Assembly (NCBI RefSeq): GCF_018320785.1
Contig: NC_054868.1
Coordinates: forward strand, 894,885 to 958,884
Direction: 5' to 3'
DNA from: Cheilinus undulatus
Lineage: Eukaryota; Chordata; Actinopteri; Labriformes; Labridae
DNA: 64,000 bases
The position numbers and the translations under genes were made by a program. Under the pieces are notes generated by a model, which made no database searches, was not told where the DNA came from, and saw nothing but the letters and a program-made list of their open reading frames with translations. Shown one piece after another: positions 13,201-23,506 of the stretch. The number at the start of each line of letters is the position of its first letter. Position 1 is the stretch's first letter.

Positions 13201-14919
13201 GGTCATGTGGAGCATGTTTAAGGTGGGCTGTGGTCATGTGGAGCATGTTTAAGGTGGACTGTGGTCAGGTGGAGCACGTTTAAGGTGGACTGTGGTCATG
13301 TGGAGCATGTTTAAGGTGGACTGTGGTCAGGTGGAGCACGTTTAAGGTGGACTGTGGTCATGTGGAGCATGTTTAAGGTGGGCTGTGGTCATGTGGAGCA
13401 TGTTTAAGGTGGGCTGTGGTCATGTGGAGCACGTTTAAGGTGGACTGTGGTCATGTGGAGCATGTTTAAGGTGGGCTGTGGTCATGTGGAGCATGTTTAA
13501 GGTGGACTGTGGTCATGTGGAGCACGTTTAAGGTGGACTGTGGTCATGTGGAGCATGTTTAAGGTGGGCTATGGTCATGTGGAGCACGTTTAAGGTGGAC
13601 TGTGGTCATGTGGAGCACGTTTAAGGTGGGCTGTGGTCATGTGGAGCATGTTTAAGGTGGGCTATGGTCATGTGGAGCACGTTTAAGGTGGACTGTGGTC
13701 ATGTGGAGCATGTTTAAGGTGGACTGTGGTCAGGTGGAGCATGTTAAAGGTGGACTTTGATCATGGGGAGCTTGATTTAAGGTGGACTGAGGTCATGTGG
13801 AGCACGTTAAAGTGGACTATGGTCATGTGGAGCATGTTAAAGGTGGACTTTGATCATGGGGAGTTTGATTTAAGGTGGACTGTGGTCATGTGGCGCATGT
13901 TTTAGGTGGACTGTGGTCATGTGGAGCACGTTTAAGGTGGACTGTGGTCATGTGGCGCATGTTTAAGGTGGACTGTGGTCATGTGGAGCACGTTTAAGGT
14001 GGACTGTGGTCATGTGGCGCATGTTTTAGGTGGACTGTGGTCATGTGGAGCACGTTTAAGGTGGACTGTGGTCATGTGGAGCACGTTTAAGGTGGACTGT
14101 GGTCATGTGGAGCATGTTAAAGTGGACTGTGGTCATTTGGAGCACGTTTAAGGTGGACTGTGGTTGAGTGGAGCATGATTAAGGCGGACTTTGATCGTGG
14201 GGAGCTTGATTTAAGGTGGACTGTGGTCATGTGGAGCACATTAAAGTGGACTGTGGTCATGTGGAGCTTGTTTAAGGTGGACTGTGGTCATGTGGAGCTT
14301 GTTTAAGGTGGACTGTGGTCAGGTGGAGCATGTTTAAGGTGGGCTGTGGTCAGGTGGAGCATGTTTAAGGTGGGCTGTGGTCATGTGGAGCATGTTTAAG
14401 GTGGACTGTGGTCATGTGGAGCACGTTTAAGGTGGACTGTGGTCATGTGGAGCATGTTTAAGGTGGACTGTGGTCATGTGGAGCATGTTTAAGATGGACT
14501 GTGGTCATGCTGAACAGAACGTTTAAGGTGGACTGTGGTCATGTGGTACTTGTTTAAGGTAGACTGGACCGTCAGAGGGCTGATTTAAAGTCTAGTCAGG
14601 TAAAAGCTGATGTAGTGTGTAACTGCATGTTTTTAAGGTGGAATTTCTCCTACAGCAGTGTCTGCAGACAGCGGTAGCAGAAGATGTGTCCACAGGAGTT
14701 CTGCTGAGGGTTCAGAACGACTCCTCTGCAGACGGGACAGACAAACTCCTCCTTCAGGGTCAGCACAAACGTCAGCGCGTGCTGGATGGACGTCAGGTCC
14801 GACTCCCAGGAGTCCACGGGGCCCGACGGCCTCCTGGTGGACGCCCCAGACCTCGTCATGGACCCCGATGTCCTCGTGGACTCCTCTGACCCTCCCAGGT
14901 TAGTGTCTGCCGATGCCAT
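675..14919 (-). CDS. traf5: TNF receptor-associated factor 5 (whole gene, 10 coding exons)
   Basis: Cytoplasmic adaptor that couples TNF-receptor-family tails to NF-kB and MAP kinase signalling. Coding segments in transcript order are 14919-14654, 12980-12917, 11739-11638, 4637-4494, 3943-3866, 3517-3443, 3365-3273, 3140-3000, 2852-2687 and 1261-675. They join in phase with AG/GT borders to give 571 residues (human TRAF5 is about 557). Seen in the translation: RING with C61, C64, C76, H78, C81, C84 and C99; TRAF-type zinc fingers about 111-270; a Leu/Gln-rich coiled coil about 275-400; a MATH domain about 412-567 containing GYKMAAKVYLNGDG and ALLPWPFKQ. The choice of TRAF5 over TRAF3 rests on the RCOR3 neighbour and overall resemblance. 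Oddities: the last RING ligand position is Glu102 (usually Asp or Cys), and the zinc finger at the end of exon 5 looks shortened. Four introns hold tandem repeat of four different families. Confidence 0.93.
1634..1683. repeat. 17-bp perfect inverted repeat at the edge of the 21-bp array
   Basis: Arms ccagtttgagagactgg (1634-1650) and ccagtctctcaaactgg (1667-1683) are exact reverse complements with a 16-base loop. The array begins about 10 bases later. It may be a remnant transposon end or a hairpin that seeded the expansion. Confidence 0.8.
1693..2602. repeat. 21-bp minisatellite in traf5 intron 10
   Basis: About 43 copies of a 21-bp AT-rich unit with core gaaatatatttcacagag followed by a variable cat/tat/caa. 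Because 21 is a multiple of three and the unit has few stops, long frames open on both strands (EIYFTEH-type heptads). They are artefacts. A few diverged units also occur at about 4209-4290 in intron 5. Confidence 0.95.
2687..2852 (-). CDS. traf5: traf5 exon 10: TRAF-N coiled coil
   Basis: 166 bases, acceptor gtggtcag, donor gtaaca, ending in phase 1. The frame gives RTVSRQEGVLSTTQLDIQQ and then a Leu/Glu-rich helix (LEDLEQLRKSLDAV). It lies about 85 bases from the 21-bp array in intron 10. Confidence 0.84.
3000..3140 (-). CDS. traf5: traf5 exon 9: TRAF-N coiled coil
   Basis: 141 bases (47 codons), acceptor cctctgcag, donor gtaact. Heptad-like Leu/Gln/Glu content (VELLQEEALLRKQELQ) as expected for the trimerising coiled coil. 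Confidence 0.87.
3273..3365 (-). CDS. traf5: traf5 exon 8: end of fingers, start of coiled coil
   Basis: 93 bases (31 codons), acceptor ttctgcag, donor gtacac. DKRARVKLHEDAAVSHHMLL aligns with the DKRxxLxxHExxAxxxHMxL segment of TRAF5. Confidence 0.88.
3443..3517 (-). CDS. traf5: traf5 exon 7: TRAF zinc finger
   Basis: 75 bases (25 codons), acceptor cttccag, donor gtgagt. LSEHSQACPDVFIDCSYRRF then GCPVQ, matching the ExH...CP...CxFxxxGC block of the last TRAF zinc finger. Confidence 0.9.
3866..3943 (-). CDS. traf5: traf5 exon 6: TRAF zinc finger
   Basis: 78 bases (26 codons), acceptor cctgcag, donor gtgagc. DPMQSSCPQTDVDCPNGC matches the CP...CPNxC block of TRAF fingers. Confidence 0.87.
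3999..4290. repeat. Compound dispersed repeat in traf5 intron 5
   Basis: Three pieces lie in a row. First (3999-4085) is an AT-rich element starting ggtggccctgaaggccaac, the inverted relative of 60-155. Next (about 4110-4210) is a dispersed repeat of a type common in fish (gagctggagcctatcccagc, then ggcggggtcaccctagacag). Last (4209-4290) are diverged 21-bp minisatellite units. No coding signal is seen. Confidence 0.7.
4494..4637 (-). CDS. traf5: traf5 exon 5: TRAF zinc finger
   Basis: 144 bases (48 codons) with acceptor cctctgcag and donor gtaacg. It holds a typical TRAF finger: DHLSSC, then QCTNLGC, then RRHLQDHLTNGC. The last 13 codons (SHRMEPRPLCLSQ) are shorter than the about 20 residues with a CxxC expected here in TRAF5. 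The exon end may therefore be misjudged or the finger reduced. Confidence 0.85.
5021..11500. repeat. 20-bp satellite-like array in traf5 intron 4 (324 units)
   Basis: Unit (tct/tta/tca)gcaggctagctctaaac. From 5021 to 11500 it runs in unbroken 20-base register, 324 units, with no insertion or deletion that I could find. Variation is nearly confined to the first three bases plus rare changes (agctttgaac, agctcttaac, gcaggat, gcagtct, acctct). Rare variants recur at fixed distances, 1,840 bases (8141 and 9981) or 1,580 bases (9081 and 10661), so a large block was duplicated inside the array. Each unit carries the palindrome GCTAGC. Confidence 0.98.
11638..11739 (-). CDS. traf5: traf5 exon 4: first zinc-finger linker
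   Basis: 102 bases (34 codons), acceptor ctgcag, donor gtgaac. Begins VFQDNCCKREISCLEVYC, the conserved TRAF segment straight after the RING. It lies 137 bases beyond the right edge of the 6.5 kb 20-bp array. Confidence 0.9.
11740..12916. other. traf5 intron 3, AT-rich, no gene
   Basis: 11890-12090 has repeated agtcaaaat/ttatga words like those at 22.2 and 62.2 kb. About 12340-12480 has gacgccctctggtggcagta, a TATA-like gtatataaac and attaaa, which might be a decayed retroelement end. Nothing is firm enough to name. Confidence 0.4.
12917..12980 (-). CDS. traf5: traf5 exon 3: end of RING
   Basis: A 64-base exon between acceptor ctctcag and donor gtcaga. Joined to exon 2 in phase 2 it gives ESSSPSNPVCPVEGAVITPA, which matches the end of TRAF RINGs. 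The final metal-ligand position is Glu where TRAF5 proteins usually have Asp. It is too short to stand out as an open frame and was found by phase and homology. Confidence 0.87.
13030..14565. repeat. 31-bp minisatellite in traf5 intron 2
   Basis: About 49 copies of a 31-bp unit that reads aaggtggactgtggtcatgt followed by ggagcatgttt. Common alternatives are cacg for catg, aggtgg for atgtgg and gggctg for ggactg. A few units have lost a base in the tttaa or differ at ggggagcttgattta. The array stops less than 100 bases from the RING exon. Confidence 0.95.
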
Positions 14920-14923
14920 GATC
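14654..14923 (-). CDS. traf5: traf5 exon 2: start codon and first part of RING
   Basis: The acceptor cctgcag lies at 14924 and the ATG at 14919. The exon codes for residues 1-88 plus two bases. The first about 55 residues are Ser/Thr-rich. The RING then begins with CPVC and continues through SCGHIFCYRC. The donor gtagga follows directly, so the apparent stop after LL in the genomic frame is intronic. Confidence 0.9.
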
Positions 14924-14998
14924 CTGCAGGAGGCTGAACAGAAGGTTTAACAAGTACTGATAGGATTTATGTTTCTTTTAGTGATCTGGATCTTTGGA

Positions 14999-15184
14999 TC
15001 CAAAAAAGTTGGGGCGCTGTGTAAATATGAAAACAGAAGTTAATGACTGTCAAATTTAGAAACCCGTATTTGATTTTAAACATCTGATATGTCGTCCATG
15101 TTCAGTGGTGAATGAAATATGCGTTTATGAACAGTCATTATCCTCTGTTTTCATATTTTACACAGCGCCCCAACTTTTTTGGAA
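14999..15184. mobile_element. Palindromic MITE in traf5 intron 1
   Basis: Terminal inverted repeats of about 37 bases (ccaaaaaagttggggcgctg at the left, its complement at the right) match with one gap around about 110 bases of unique sequence. There is no coding capacity. A related sequence with cgtcccaacttttttgg lies at 20535-20735. No clear target duplication is visible. Confidence 0.8.
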
Positions 15185-15535
15185 CTAAGGTTGTGCATCA
15201 TGCATGGCAGCATTATCCTCAGCACCTTTTCAAACACCTGCCAAACATCCCTCCTCTCTTTTAGAAAGAACCATCTAGAAACAGACTTGTAAAGCAAGAC
15301 TGCAGATGATGCAGTTCTCACATAATTAATGCGATTAATCAGGATTAATTAGTCCAAAAACCTAGTTAGTCACATTTAATATGGCTAACTGACTTCAAAA
15401 ACACCAAAATCCCTGAGAGTCTGACTCTGTAGAACAGTGGAGCTCCCGCTGAAGAGCTGAACTGTTTTACTTTCACTTTGATCAGAGAGAAAAAAAGACA
15501 ACAGAAAGAAGAGACAGTAGATTTCTAGTTCTTAC

Positions 15536-15580
15536 CTCGGTCTGTTAGACAGCTTTCCTCTGCAGCTGGACTCTCCTCTG
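15536..15580 (-). other. traf5: traf5 probable non-coding exon 1 and promoter
   Basis: The coding start exon begins with an acceptor four bases before the ATG, so an upstream untranslated exon is required. On the minus strand a strong donor (cagaccgag/gtaagaac) ends an exon at 15536. About 30-60 bases upstream is a TATA-like taaaaataaaag (near 15600), and further up are GGAAGT/ETS-type motifs. The exon 5' end is a guess. Confidence 0.5.
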
Positions 15581-15599
15581 ATCAACACTACTGATCACT

Positions 15600-16600
15600 T
15601 TTATTTTTACTGGTGATCATGTGTGGTTGGTGCAGCAGCGGCAACAGAAACAGGAAGTTTAAACAACGAGGAAGTGGGTGAAAAAGAACAACCTGCCTCT
15701 GCAGCACAGGAAGAAACACTCACTGTGGCTTTAGTTCAGTTCAAACGGTCCTTAGAGAGTTAAATACAGCATTTAAAATCAGTGATGGTGTTAAAATATA
15801 CTGTAATACTTTAGTTCAGTTCAAACAGTCTGGCACTCTCTAATGAGGTTCTATTTGATGAAGAAATATTTAATAACCACTCCAAGAACTGAGGTAAGAG
15901 AAAGACACGAGAGACAAGATGACTTAAGTTGAGCTGTTCACTTAGTCTCGGCCGAGGAGAAACAGTGACATCAAGACAGTGAAAGGTTGAAGCCAGATTT
16001 CCAACGAAGCCCAAAGTAGTTCACGCTTTTATTCCTCATGGTAAACCTTGATCCTGATCATAACTCAAGATATGATCCACAGCCTCTGCCATACTGGAGC
16101 CAGACTGTCTCCATCTAAAGGTCACCAACACACGAAACTGTGGGGAAACACTATAGGAACGAACAGCATTTTATCTACTCAAGGATGTGAGTTTAGACTA
16201 TCAACCAAGGAGAAGAGGAGAGACGCCAGAGTCTCCATTCCTGACCGTACAGTGTGACCTGGGACCTTGGATAAGCTTAACAGAACATTTATGAATCATC
16301 AGAAATGTAAGGAATATTGGATTTTTCCTTATCTCTATTGAACTGCACTAAAACACACGAGCCAGGCTCTAGTTTCTAGTTTATCCTCTTACCACAGAGT
16401 TTCAACCTTAAATCAGTCGTAGCTCAGGCTAGAAGAACACGCTCTGAGCCCTGTGCTGGTACTGATCCTGAACCTGGACCAGGTTTAGTTCAAAAGTGTC
16501 AGAGAGCTGGAGTCACATAGAGGAGCTGAGGGAGCAGAGTGCTGCTGTCAGGAAGAAAAACCAGGATCATTTGGGCCTGGGCTGGTCTAATATCAATCCC
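15600..16600. other. Upstream flank of traf5, no gene seen
   Basis: Ordinary-looking sequence between the traf5 first exon and the 12-bp array. The phrase actttagttcagttcaaac is present twice (near 15730 and 15810). Short open frames here have no recognisable family. Confidence 0.4.
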
Positions 16601-16616
16601 AGACTTGATCGTAATT

Positions 16617-19600
16617 AGGGTCAGAACTAGGATCAGAACTAGGGTCAGAACTAGGTTCACAACTAGGGTCAGAACTAGGATCAGAACTAGGTTCACAACT
16701 AGGGTCACAACTAGGGTCAGAACTAGGATCAGAACTAGGATCAGAACTAAGATCAGAACTAGGGTCACAACTAGGGTCAAAACTAGGTTCACAACTAGGG
16801 TCACAACTAGGATCAGAACTAGGATCAGAACTAGGGTCACAACTAGGGTCAAAACTAGGTTCACAACTAGGGTCACAACTAGGGTCACAACTAGGGTCAC
16901 AACTAGGGTCACAACTAGGATCAGAACTAGGATCAGAACTAGGGTCACAACTAGGGTCAAAACTAGGTTCACAACTAGGGTCACAACTAGGGTCACAACT
17001 AGGATCAGAACTAGGATCAAAACTAAGTTCAGAACTAGGGTCACAACTAGGATCAGAACTAGGGTCACAACTAGGGTCACAAATAGGGTCAGAACTAGGA
17101 TCAGAACTAAGTTCACAACTAGGGTCACAACTAGGATCAGAACTAGGGTCACAACAAGGTTCAGAACTAGGATCAAAACTAGGATCAGAACTAGGGTCAC
17201 AACTAGGGTCAGAACTAGGATCAGAACTAGGGTCACAACTAGGCTCAGAACTAGGGTCACAACTAGGCTCAGAACTAGGGTCACAACTAGGCTCAGAACT
17301 AGGGTCACAACTAGGCTCAGAACTAGGGTCACAACTAGGATCACAACTAGGATCAGAACTAGGATCAAAACTAGGATCAGAACTAGGGTCACAACTAGGG
17401 TCACAACTAGGATCAGAACTAGGATCAAAACTAGGATCAGAACTAGGGTCACAACTAGGTTCAGAACTAGGATCAAAACTAGGATCAGAACTAGGCTCAG
17501 AACTAGGGTCACAACTAGGCTCAGAACTAGGGTCACAACTAGGATCAGAACTAGGGTCACAACTAGGGTCACAACTAGGATCAGAACTAGGGTCACAACT
17601 AAGTTCACAACTAGGGTCACAACTAGGATCAGAACTAGGGTCACAACTAGGGTCACAACTAGGATCAGAACTAGGATCAGAACTAGGGTCACAACTAGGC
17701 TCAGAACTAGGGTCACAACTAGGATCAGAACTAGGGTCACAACTAGGGTCACAACTAGGATCAGAACTAGGGTCACAACTAAGTTCACAACTAGGGTCAC
17801 AACTAGGATCAGAACTAGGGTCACAACTAGGGTCCCAACTAGGATCAGAACTAGGGTCACAACTAGGGTCAGAACTAGGATCAGAACTAGGGTCACAACT
17901 AGGTTCACAACTAGGGTGACAACTAGGATCAGAACTAGGGTCACAACTAGGGTCACAACTTGGTTCAGAACTAGGATCAAAACTAGGATCAGAACTAGGA
18001 TCAGAAATAGGATCACAACTAGGGCCAGAACTAGGATCAGAACTAGGTTCACAACTAGGGTCACAACTAGGATCAGAACTAGGGTCACAACCAGAGTCCC
18101 AACTAGGATCAGAACTAGGGTTAGAACTAGGGCCACAACTAGGGTCAGAACTAGGGTCAAAACTAGGATCAGAATTAGGGTCAGAACTAGGATCAAAACA
18201 AGGGCCACAACTAGGGTCATAACTAGGGTCAGAACTAGAATCAGAACTAGGATCAGAACTAGAATCAGAACTAGGATCAGAACTGGGGTCATAACTAGGG
18301 TCACGACTAGGGTCAGAGTTAGGACCAGACCTAGGGTCAGAACTAGGATCACAACTAGGGTCATAACGAGGGTCACACCTAGGATCAGAACTAGGGTCAG
18401 AACTTTGGTCAGAATAAGGGTCACAACTAGGGTCAGAACTAGGGTAAAAACTAGGACCAGAACTAGGGTCACACTTAGGATCAGAACTAGGATCAGAACT
18501 AGGGTCACAACTAGGGTCACAACTAGGATCAGAACTAGGATCAAAACTAGGATCAGAACTAGGGTCAGAACTAGGGTCAGGACGAGGATCAGAACTAGGG
18601 TCACAACTAGGGTCAGAACTAGGATCAGAACTGGGGTCAGAACTAGGGTCACAACTAGATTTAGAACTAGGGTCAGAACTAGGGTCAGAACTAGGATCAG
18701 AACTAGGGTCACAACTAGGATCAGAACTAGGCTCAGAACTAGGGCCAGAACTAGGGTCATAACGAGGGTCAGAACTTTGTTCAGAACTAAGGCCATAACT
18801 AGGGCCAAAACTAGGGTAATAACTAGGGTCACACCTAGGGTTAGAACTAGGGTCAGAACTAGGCTCAGAACTAGGATCAGAACTAGGGTCATATCCAGCT
18901 TCAGAACTAGGGTCAGACCTAGGGCCACAACTAGGGTCATAACTAGGGTCACACCTAGGGTCAGGACTTTGGTCAGGACTTTGGTCAGAACTAGGGCCAG
19001 GACTTTGGTCAGGACTTTGGTCAGAACTAGGGCCACAACTAGGGTCAGAACTAGGGTCACAACTAGGATCAGAACTAGGGTCAGAACTAGGATCAGAACT
19101 AGGGTCACAACTAGGGACAGAACTAGGGTCACAACTAGGATCAGAACTAGGGTCAGAACTAGGATCAGAACTAGGGTCAGAACTAGGCTCAGAACTAGGG
19201 TCATAACCAGCTTCAGAACTAGGGTTAGACCCAGGGCCACAACTAGGGTCATAACTAGGGTCACACCTAGGGTCAGGACTTTGGTCAGGACTTTGGTCAG
19301 AACTAGGGCCACAACTAGGGTCAGAACTAGGGTCAGAACTAGGATCAGAACTAGGGTCAGAACTAGGGTCAGGACGAGGATCAGAACTAGGGTCACAACT
19401 AGGATCAGAACTAGGCTCAGAACTAGGGCCAAAACTAGGGCAATAACTAGGGTCACACCTAGGGTCAGGACTTTGGTCAGGACTTTGGTCAGAACTAGGG
19501 CCACAAGTAGGGTCAGAACTAGGCTCAGAACTAGGGTCATAACCAGCTTCAGAACTAGGGTTAGACCCAGGGCCACAACTAGGGTCATAACTAGGGTCAC

Positions 19601-19850
19601 ACCTAGGGTCAGGACTTTGGTCAGGACTTTGGTCAGAACTAGGGCCACAACTAGGGTCAGAACTAGGGTCAGAACTAGGATCAAAACTAGGGTCACAACT
19701 AGGGTCAGAACTAGGGTCACAACTAGGATCAGAACTAGGGTCACAACTAGGGTCAGAACTAGGGTCACAACTAGGATCAGAACTAGGGTCACAACTAGGA
19801 TCAGAACCAGGATCAGAACCAGGATCAGAACTAGGTTTAGAACTAGGGTC
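16617..19850. repeat. 12-bp minisatellite upstream of traf5
   Basis: About 269 copies of actagg(g/a)tca(g/c)a. The 12-base period equals four codons and the unit has no stop in some frames, so frames of about 1,125 codons stay open on both strands (TRVRTRIR on plus, LVLILVVT on minus). They lack any gene feature. Units become more varied after about 18100, where a longer block (cagcttcagaact ... ggactttggtcaggactttg) recurs near 18897, 19208 and 19548. Confidence 0.96.
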
Positions 19851-19879
19851 AGTAGCCTCCTAGCTAACAGTGTCATCCT

Positions 19880-20520
19880 TGGTCTGTTGGTGGTCTGTGT
19901 TAAAAATTCTTAATTTGCTTTTTTATCAACTTTTCATCACTTTTCCCATCAACTTTTGCATTTTCTTCCCTCATTTTCACCCTTCTTATTCTACACTACA
20001 TTCTTTTTATTGTTCTTTCAGGGACATCTGTCTGTGCAGATGCTGCACAGGTGAAGCTGCCATGTTTTACCACGTTTAACTCATTCTTACCACTTCTTTT
20101 CACCTTGTACCCCTTTTCCCCAACTTTTGTTCCACTTTAACTTGTTTTTTCCAATTTTAACATTTTCTTTTATGCCACTTTATAAACTTTTTTCCACCTA
20201 TCATAAATTTAACCAATTTTTGCCCATTGTTGCTCCTTTGAACACATTTTTACCACTTTAACACCTTTTAGCCACTTTTAACTGCTTTTTTTGCCATTGA
20301 AACCAATTTTCAACACTATTTAAACCTTTTTTTCCACTTTTTTTTTTTTTGCTGCCTACATCTTTTTGCCACGTATAATCCATTTTTGGCAATTTCTGTT
20401 ACTTTTAACACCTTCTTGCCAATATAAATATATATATTTGTGAGTTTTGGCCACTTTTAAGACCTTTCTCTACTTTTTGCTCATTTTGGTCTTTTTTTTT
20501 TTTTTTGCACTTTTCAAACC
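19880..20520. repeat. T-rich degenerate repeat (tttgccacttttaac type)
   Basis: Loose succession of ttttgccactttt, aacccattttt and similar words. The same wording fills the inner hAT element at 37.2-37.9 kb and flanks the 22-bp array at 41.34 and 51.5 kb. No gene is seen. Confidence 0.6.
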
Positions 20521-20534
20521 AAACATACCAAGAC

Positions 20535-20735
20535 CCTTTCGTCCCAACTTTTTTGGAATATGTTGCAGGCATCAAAATCAGAGTGTGTTTATTTCCACAA
20601 AAACAGTGGAGTGAGTTTGACTGGTAAATATCATGTGTTTGTGCTGTTTTCCACTAAATAAAGGTGAAATTATTTACAAATCCCCATAGTCTGATTTTAT
20701 TCACATTTTACACAGCGTCCCAACTTTTGGGGGAG
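20535..20735. mobile_element. MITE-like repeat with direct gtcccaactttt ends
   Basis: cgtcccaacttttttggaat at the left and acacagcgtcccaactttt at the right flank about 160 bases. It is related to the 15.0 kb MITE but the ends are in direct orientation. It is a common fish repeat type and non-coding. Confidence 0.6.
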
Positions 20736-20739
20736 TTGG

Positions 20740-21719
20740 AGCTTGTCCGAAATCAGATTTAGGATGAGTAATATTCAGTGGAAATGTGAGGGAGCTCAGA
20801 TTTCTGTTGTTGGTTGCAGAGTGATGACAGAAACATGGCGATGGTAAAAATGTGGTTTTTAATAGACGTTTCTCAGCAGCTTCAGATTTCATCGACTGAA
20901 ACTCAGCGTGAGACTCCATGGATCCAGTTACATGAACGTTTGTCCAAAAAGCATTAAGAGCACTTTCACAATCAGTATTTACACCGAAGAGTCCAACGTG
21001 GTAGCACCGGGAAGAAGAAGAAGAATAAATAAGGAAGAGACGGGCCGATGGCACGTCTGCAGCTCTGAGACTGAAGATGGCGATGATATGACCACAATTA
21101 CGACGGTTCAGAACAATCAAGAGAACGATGAGAACAAAACATCACTGATATTTGACAAACCTAGATGTGTGAAGTTTTAGTGTTTTCAAATCAGCGTTAA
21201 ACCAAAGAGGACAGACAAAGAACTGTACACGCCGACATCTAACGCTACTGTACACAACACTGAGGCTGCCATCTTTATCCCCATCTATGACACAAACACA
21301 AGAGCTATTTTACCTCCGGTTACCATGGAGACACCGCCATGTTGGCTGACAACAAAACAAACTGGGATCAGATATTTTAGACTTTGATGAGGAATAGCCT
21401 TCAGGTCAGACTCAGGACCACAATGTCTCAGAAACGCTCTGAGGGATTTCCTTCAAAGACCAGCTGATGAGATTCTGGAGATTTAAGGTCAAAGGTCCCC
21501 ATTCAGACTCATTAACCCCTCGTTTCCACTGAGGTATGGTCACAGAGGCGAGTCAGCCAGAAGTCCAGTGATGATCCGCCTGAGGGAAACTTTAGCTGGG
21601 GCGACTGCAGGCCTGTAAACAACGGTGAGCGTGTATGAAGGCCAAGCCGCTTGGCCTTAAACCCCCCCCCCCCCCCCCCATATAAACCAATGGTACAGTC
21701 CTTATAAGAGGCCAGTTAC
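20740..21719. other. Intergenic sequence, no gene seen
   Basis: Between traf5 and rcor3. Small open frames show no recognised family. An uninterrupted run of about 18 C lies near 21662-21679. The rest shows no structure I can name. Confidence 0.4.
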
Positions 21720-22555
21720 CAGGGGCGTAGCTAGGGATTTAGGGCCCCTAGAAAGAATATCACACAGGGATCCCCTTAGCCAGCTAGTGAAGCAACAAAT
21801 GTTGCCTCATTTTTACAATTATTAAATTACATTTATTTTGATGTACTTTTTAACTTTATTTTCCCAATTTATGAGCAATTTTATTTACTATGGCTAAACT
21901 AAATGTACTTGCATTATTTTGTAGTGTTGGACCACATTATTTGGACATTTTTAAGAGAGGGGCCCCCAGAATTGTATTTTACTCTATTAGATACAAATTT
22001 CTGTCCATTGACTGATTCATTTAGTCACTTTTGATACAATAATGACTCTAATTATGGAGAAAAATTAAATAAAAACATGTTCTTCATTGTAGGTATATGG
22101 AAGCCCATTTCTGCCACTTAAAAAAGAAAAATGTGGAAGGAAAAAAAAGAAATCCAAAGTCATAATTAAAAGACTAAAATTTAAAATTATGAGATTAAAA
22201 AAAAAAAAAGATAAAAAGTTCGAAATTATGAGATAAAAGTCATTTCATCATTTATAACTTTAAATGTCATAATTTTGACTTTTTAATTCATTATCTTGAC
22301 TTTGTATCTCATTATTATTTTTTTCCTCTAATCCTGACTTTTTAACTCATAATTGTGACTTTTTTAAAATCTTATAATTAAGACCTTTTATTTCATAATT
22401 ATGACTTAGAATTTTTTTTCAAAAATTGCTGTACTTTCACATTTTTTTATTTTTCATTTGACCCAAATGGGCTTCCATACAGCCATCTCAAGGGCCCCTC
22501 CCTGCTGGGGGCCTGGGGTATCAGTACCCTTTCACCCCCCTCTGCTACGCCCATG
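21720..22555. mobile_element. Non-autonomous hAT-like transposon
   Basis: Left end caggggcgtagctaggg and right end ctctgctacgcccatg form terminal inverted repeats. They are flanked by a near-perfect 8-bp duplication (ccagttac at 21712, ccagtcac at 22556), the length typical of hAT. The inside is AT-rich and internally palindromic (aattatgag/ctcataatt words) with no transposase. Confidence 0.8.
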
Positions 22556-22563
22556 CCAGTCAC

Positions 22564-23499
22564 TACCGATTATTTGTCCAAACAATCCTCAGTAGTGACT
22601 TTATGATATTTTGCTGCTCTTGATGAACCCGGATCCCTGATCAGGAATCTATTTATGACTCTAAATCTGGCTAAAGCTGACACACCTGACAGTCTGCTCC
22701 ACATCTACATGGCATGGGAAATATTTCACATCCATCTGGGCAACAGATGTGTTAGCAGCAAAGGTGCACGTGTGTGCTGCTCTGAGTGGCCAATGGTGAA
22801 TGTGACAGAATGCTCATCCAGCCACCCAGGCTTTTATTTTGAAAGGTTCTGGAATATATATATCCTTTAGTTCTCAGTACTTTTTATTAAAAACAGTGTG
22901 GTGCTATCATGTCCTGATGTTCGGTACTATCTACAGGCTGACTGTGTCTCTGGTTCAAAGTGACTGATAGAGGGTTAAGCTTGCTGGGAGAATTTAACAG
23001 TTTTACGTGGATCTTCACAAGATGGCAGTGTGAGCAAAGTAGGCAGGCACAGACAGCGCCAGTGGCGACTACAGCCACTAGATAAAGCAGCCTACTAATG
23101 ACAGTCATCGTACCTGTGCAGGCGAGCAGGAGGGGCTACTGATGTCTCCCCTGGAGCTACTTTACCAAAACAGCCAACGCTGATGGAGACTTATCAAACC
23201 TGTGAGCCAAAGGTGCTGCGAAAAAGTCATAACAGAGAGCAATCACTTTAAAGCTCCTCAGTGATGAACACATAAACCCGATTATCTGAAACACGACTGC
23301 CTTGCATGTCAGCTAGCCGGCTCTGCTAGTAAGCTAATGAGGGCTGCTAAGTCAAGTTACATGATAAACGTAGAGTGAGTGTATCCCAGCATCTATGGAA
23401 TATCTGACAATCTGAGCTCCAAAAAACGCAGCTTTAACACTTTAAAAACAACTGGATAACCATCCTTTGTGGACATCCTGAGTATTGTGATGCTAAACT
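22564..23499. other. Intergenic sequence, no gene seen
   Basis: No feature I can support between two hAT elements. Short open frames on both strands show no known family. Confidence 0.4.
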
Positions 23500-23506
23500 C
23501 GGTATG

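Noticed and set aside
16617..19850. Interstitial telomere sequence, because of ctaggg words
   Set aside because: The period is 12 with actagg(g/a)tca(g/c)a; there is no run of ttaggg.
16499..19913. Open frames of 1,125 and 1,124 codons on opposite strands
   Set aside because: Both are translations of the 12-bp repeat; no domain, no splice logic and no codon signature.
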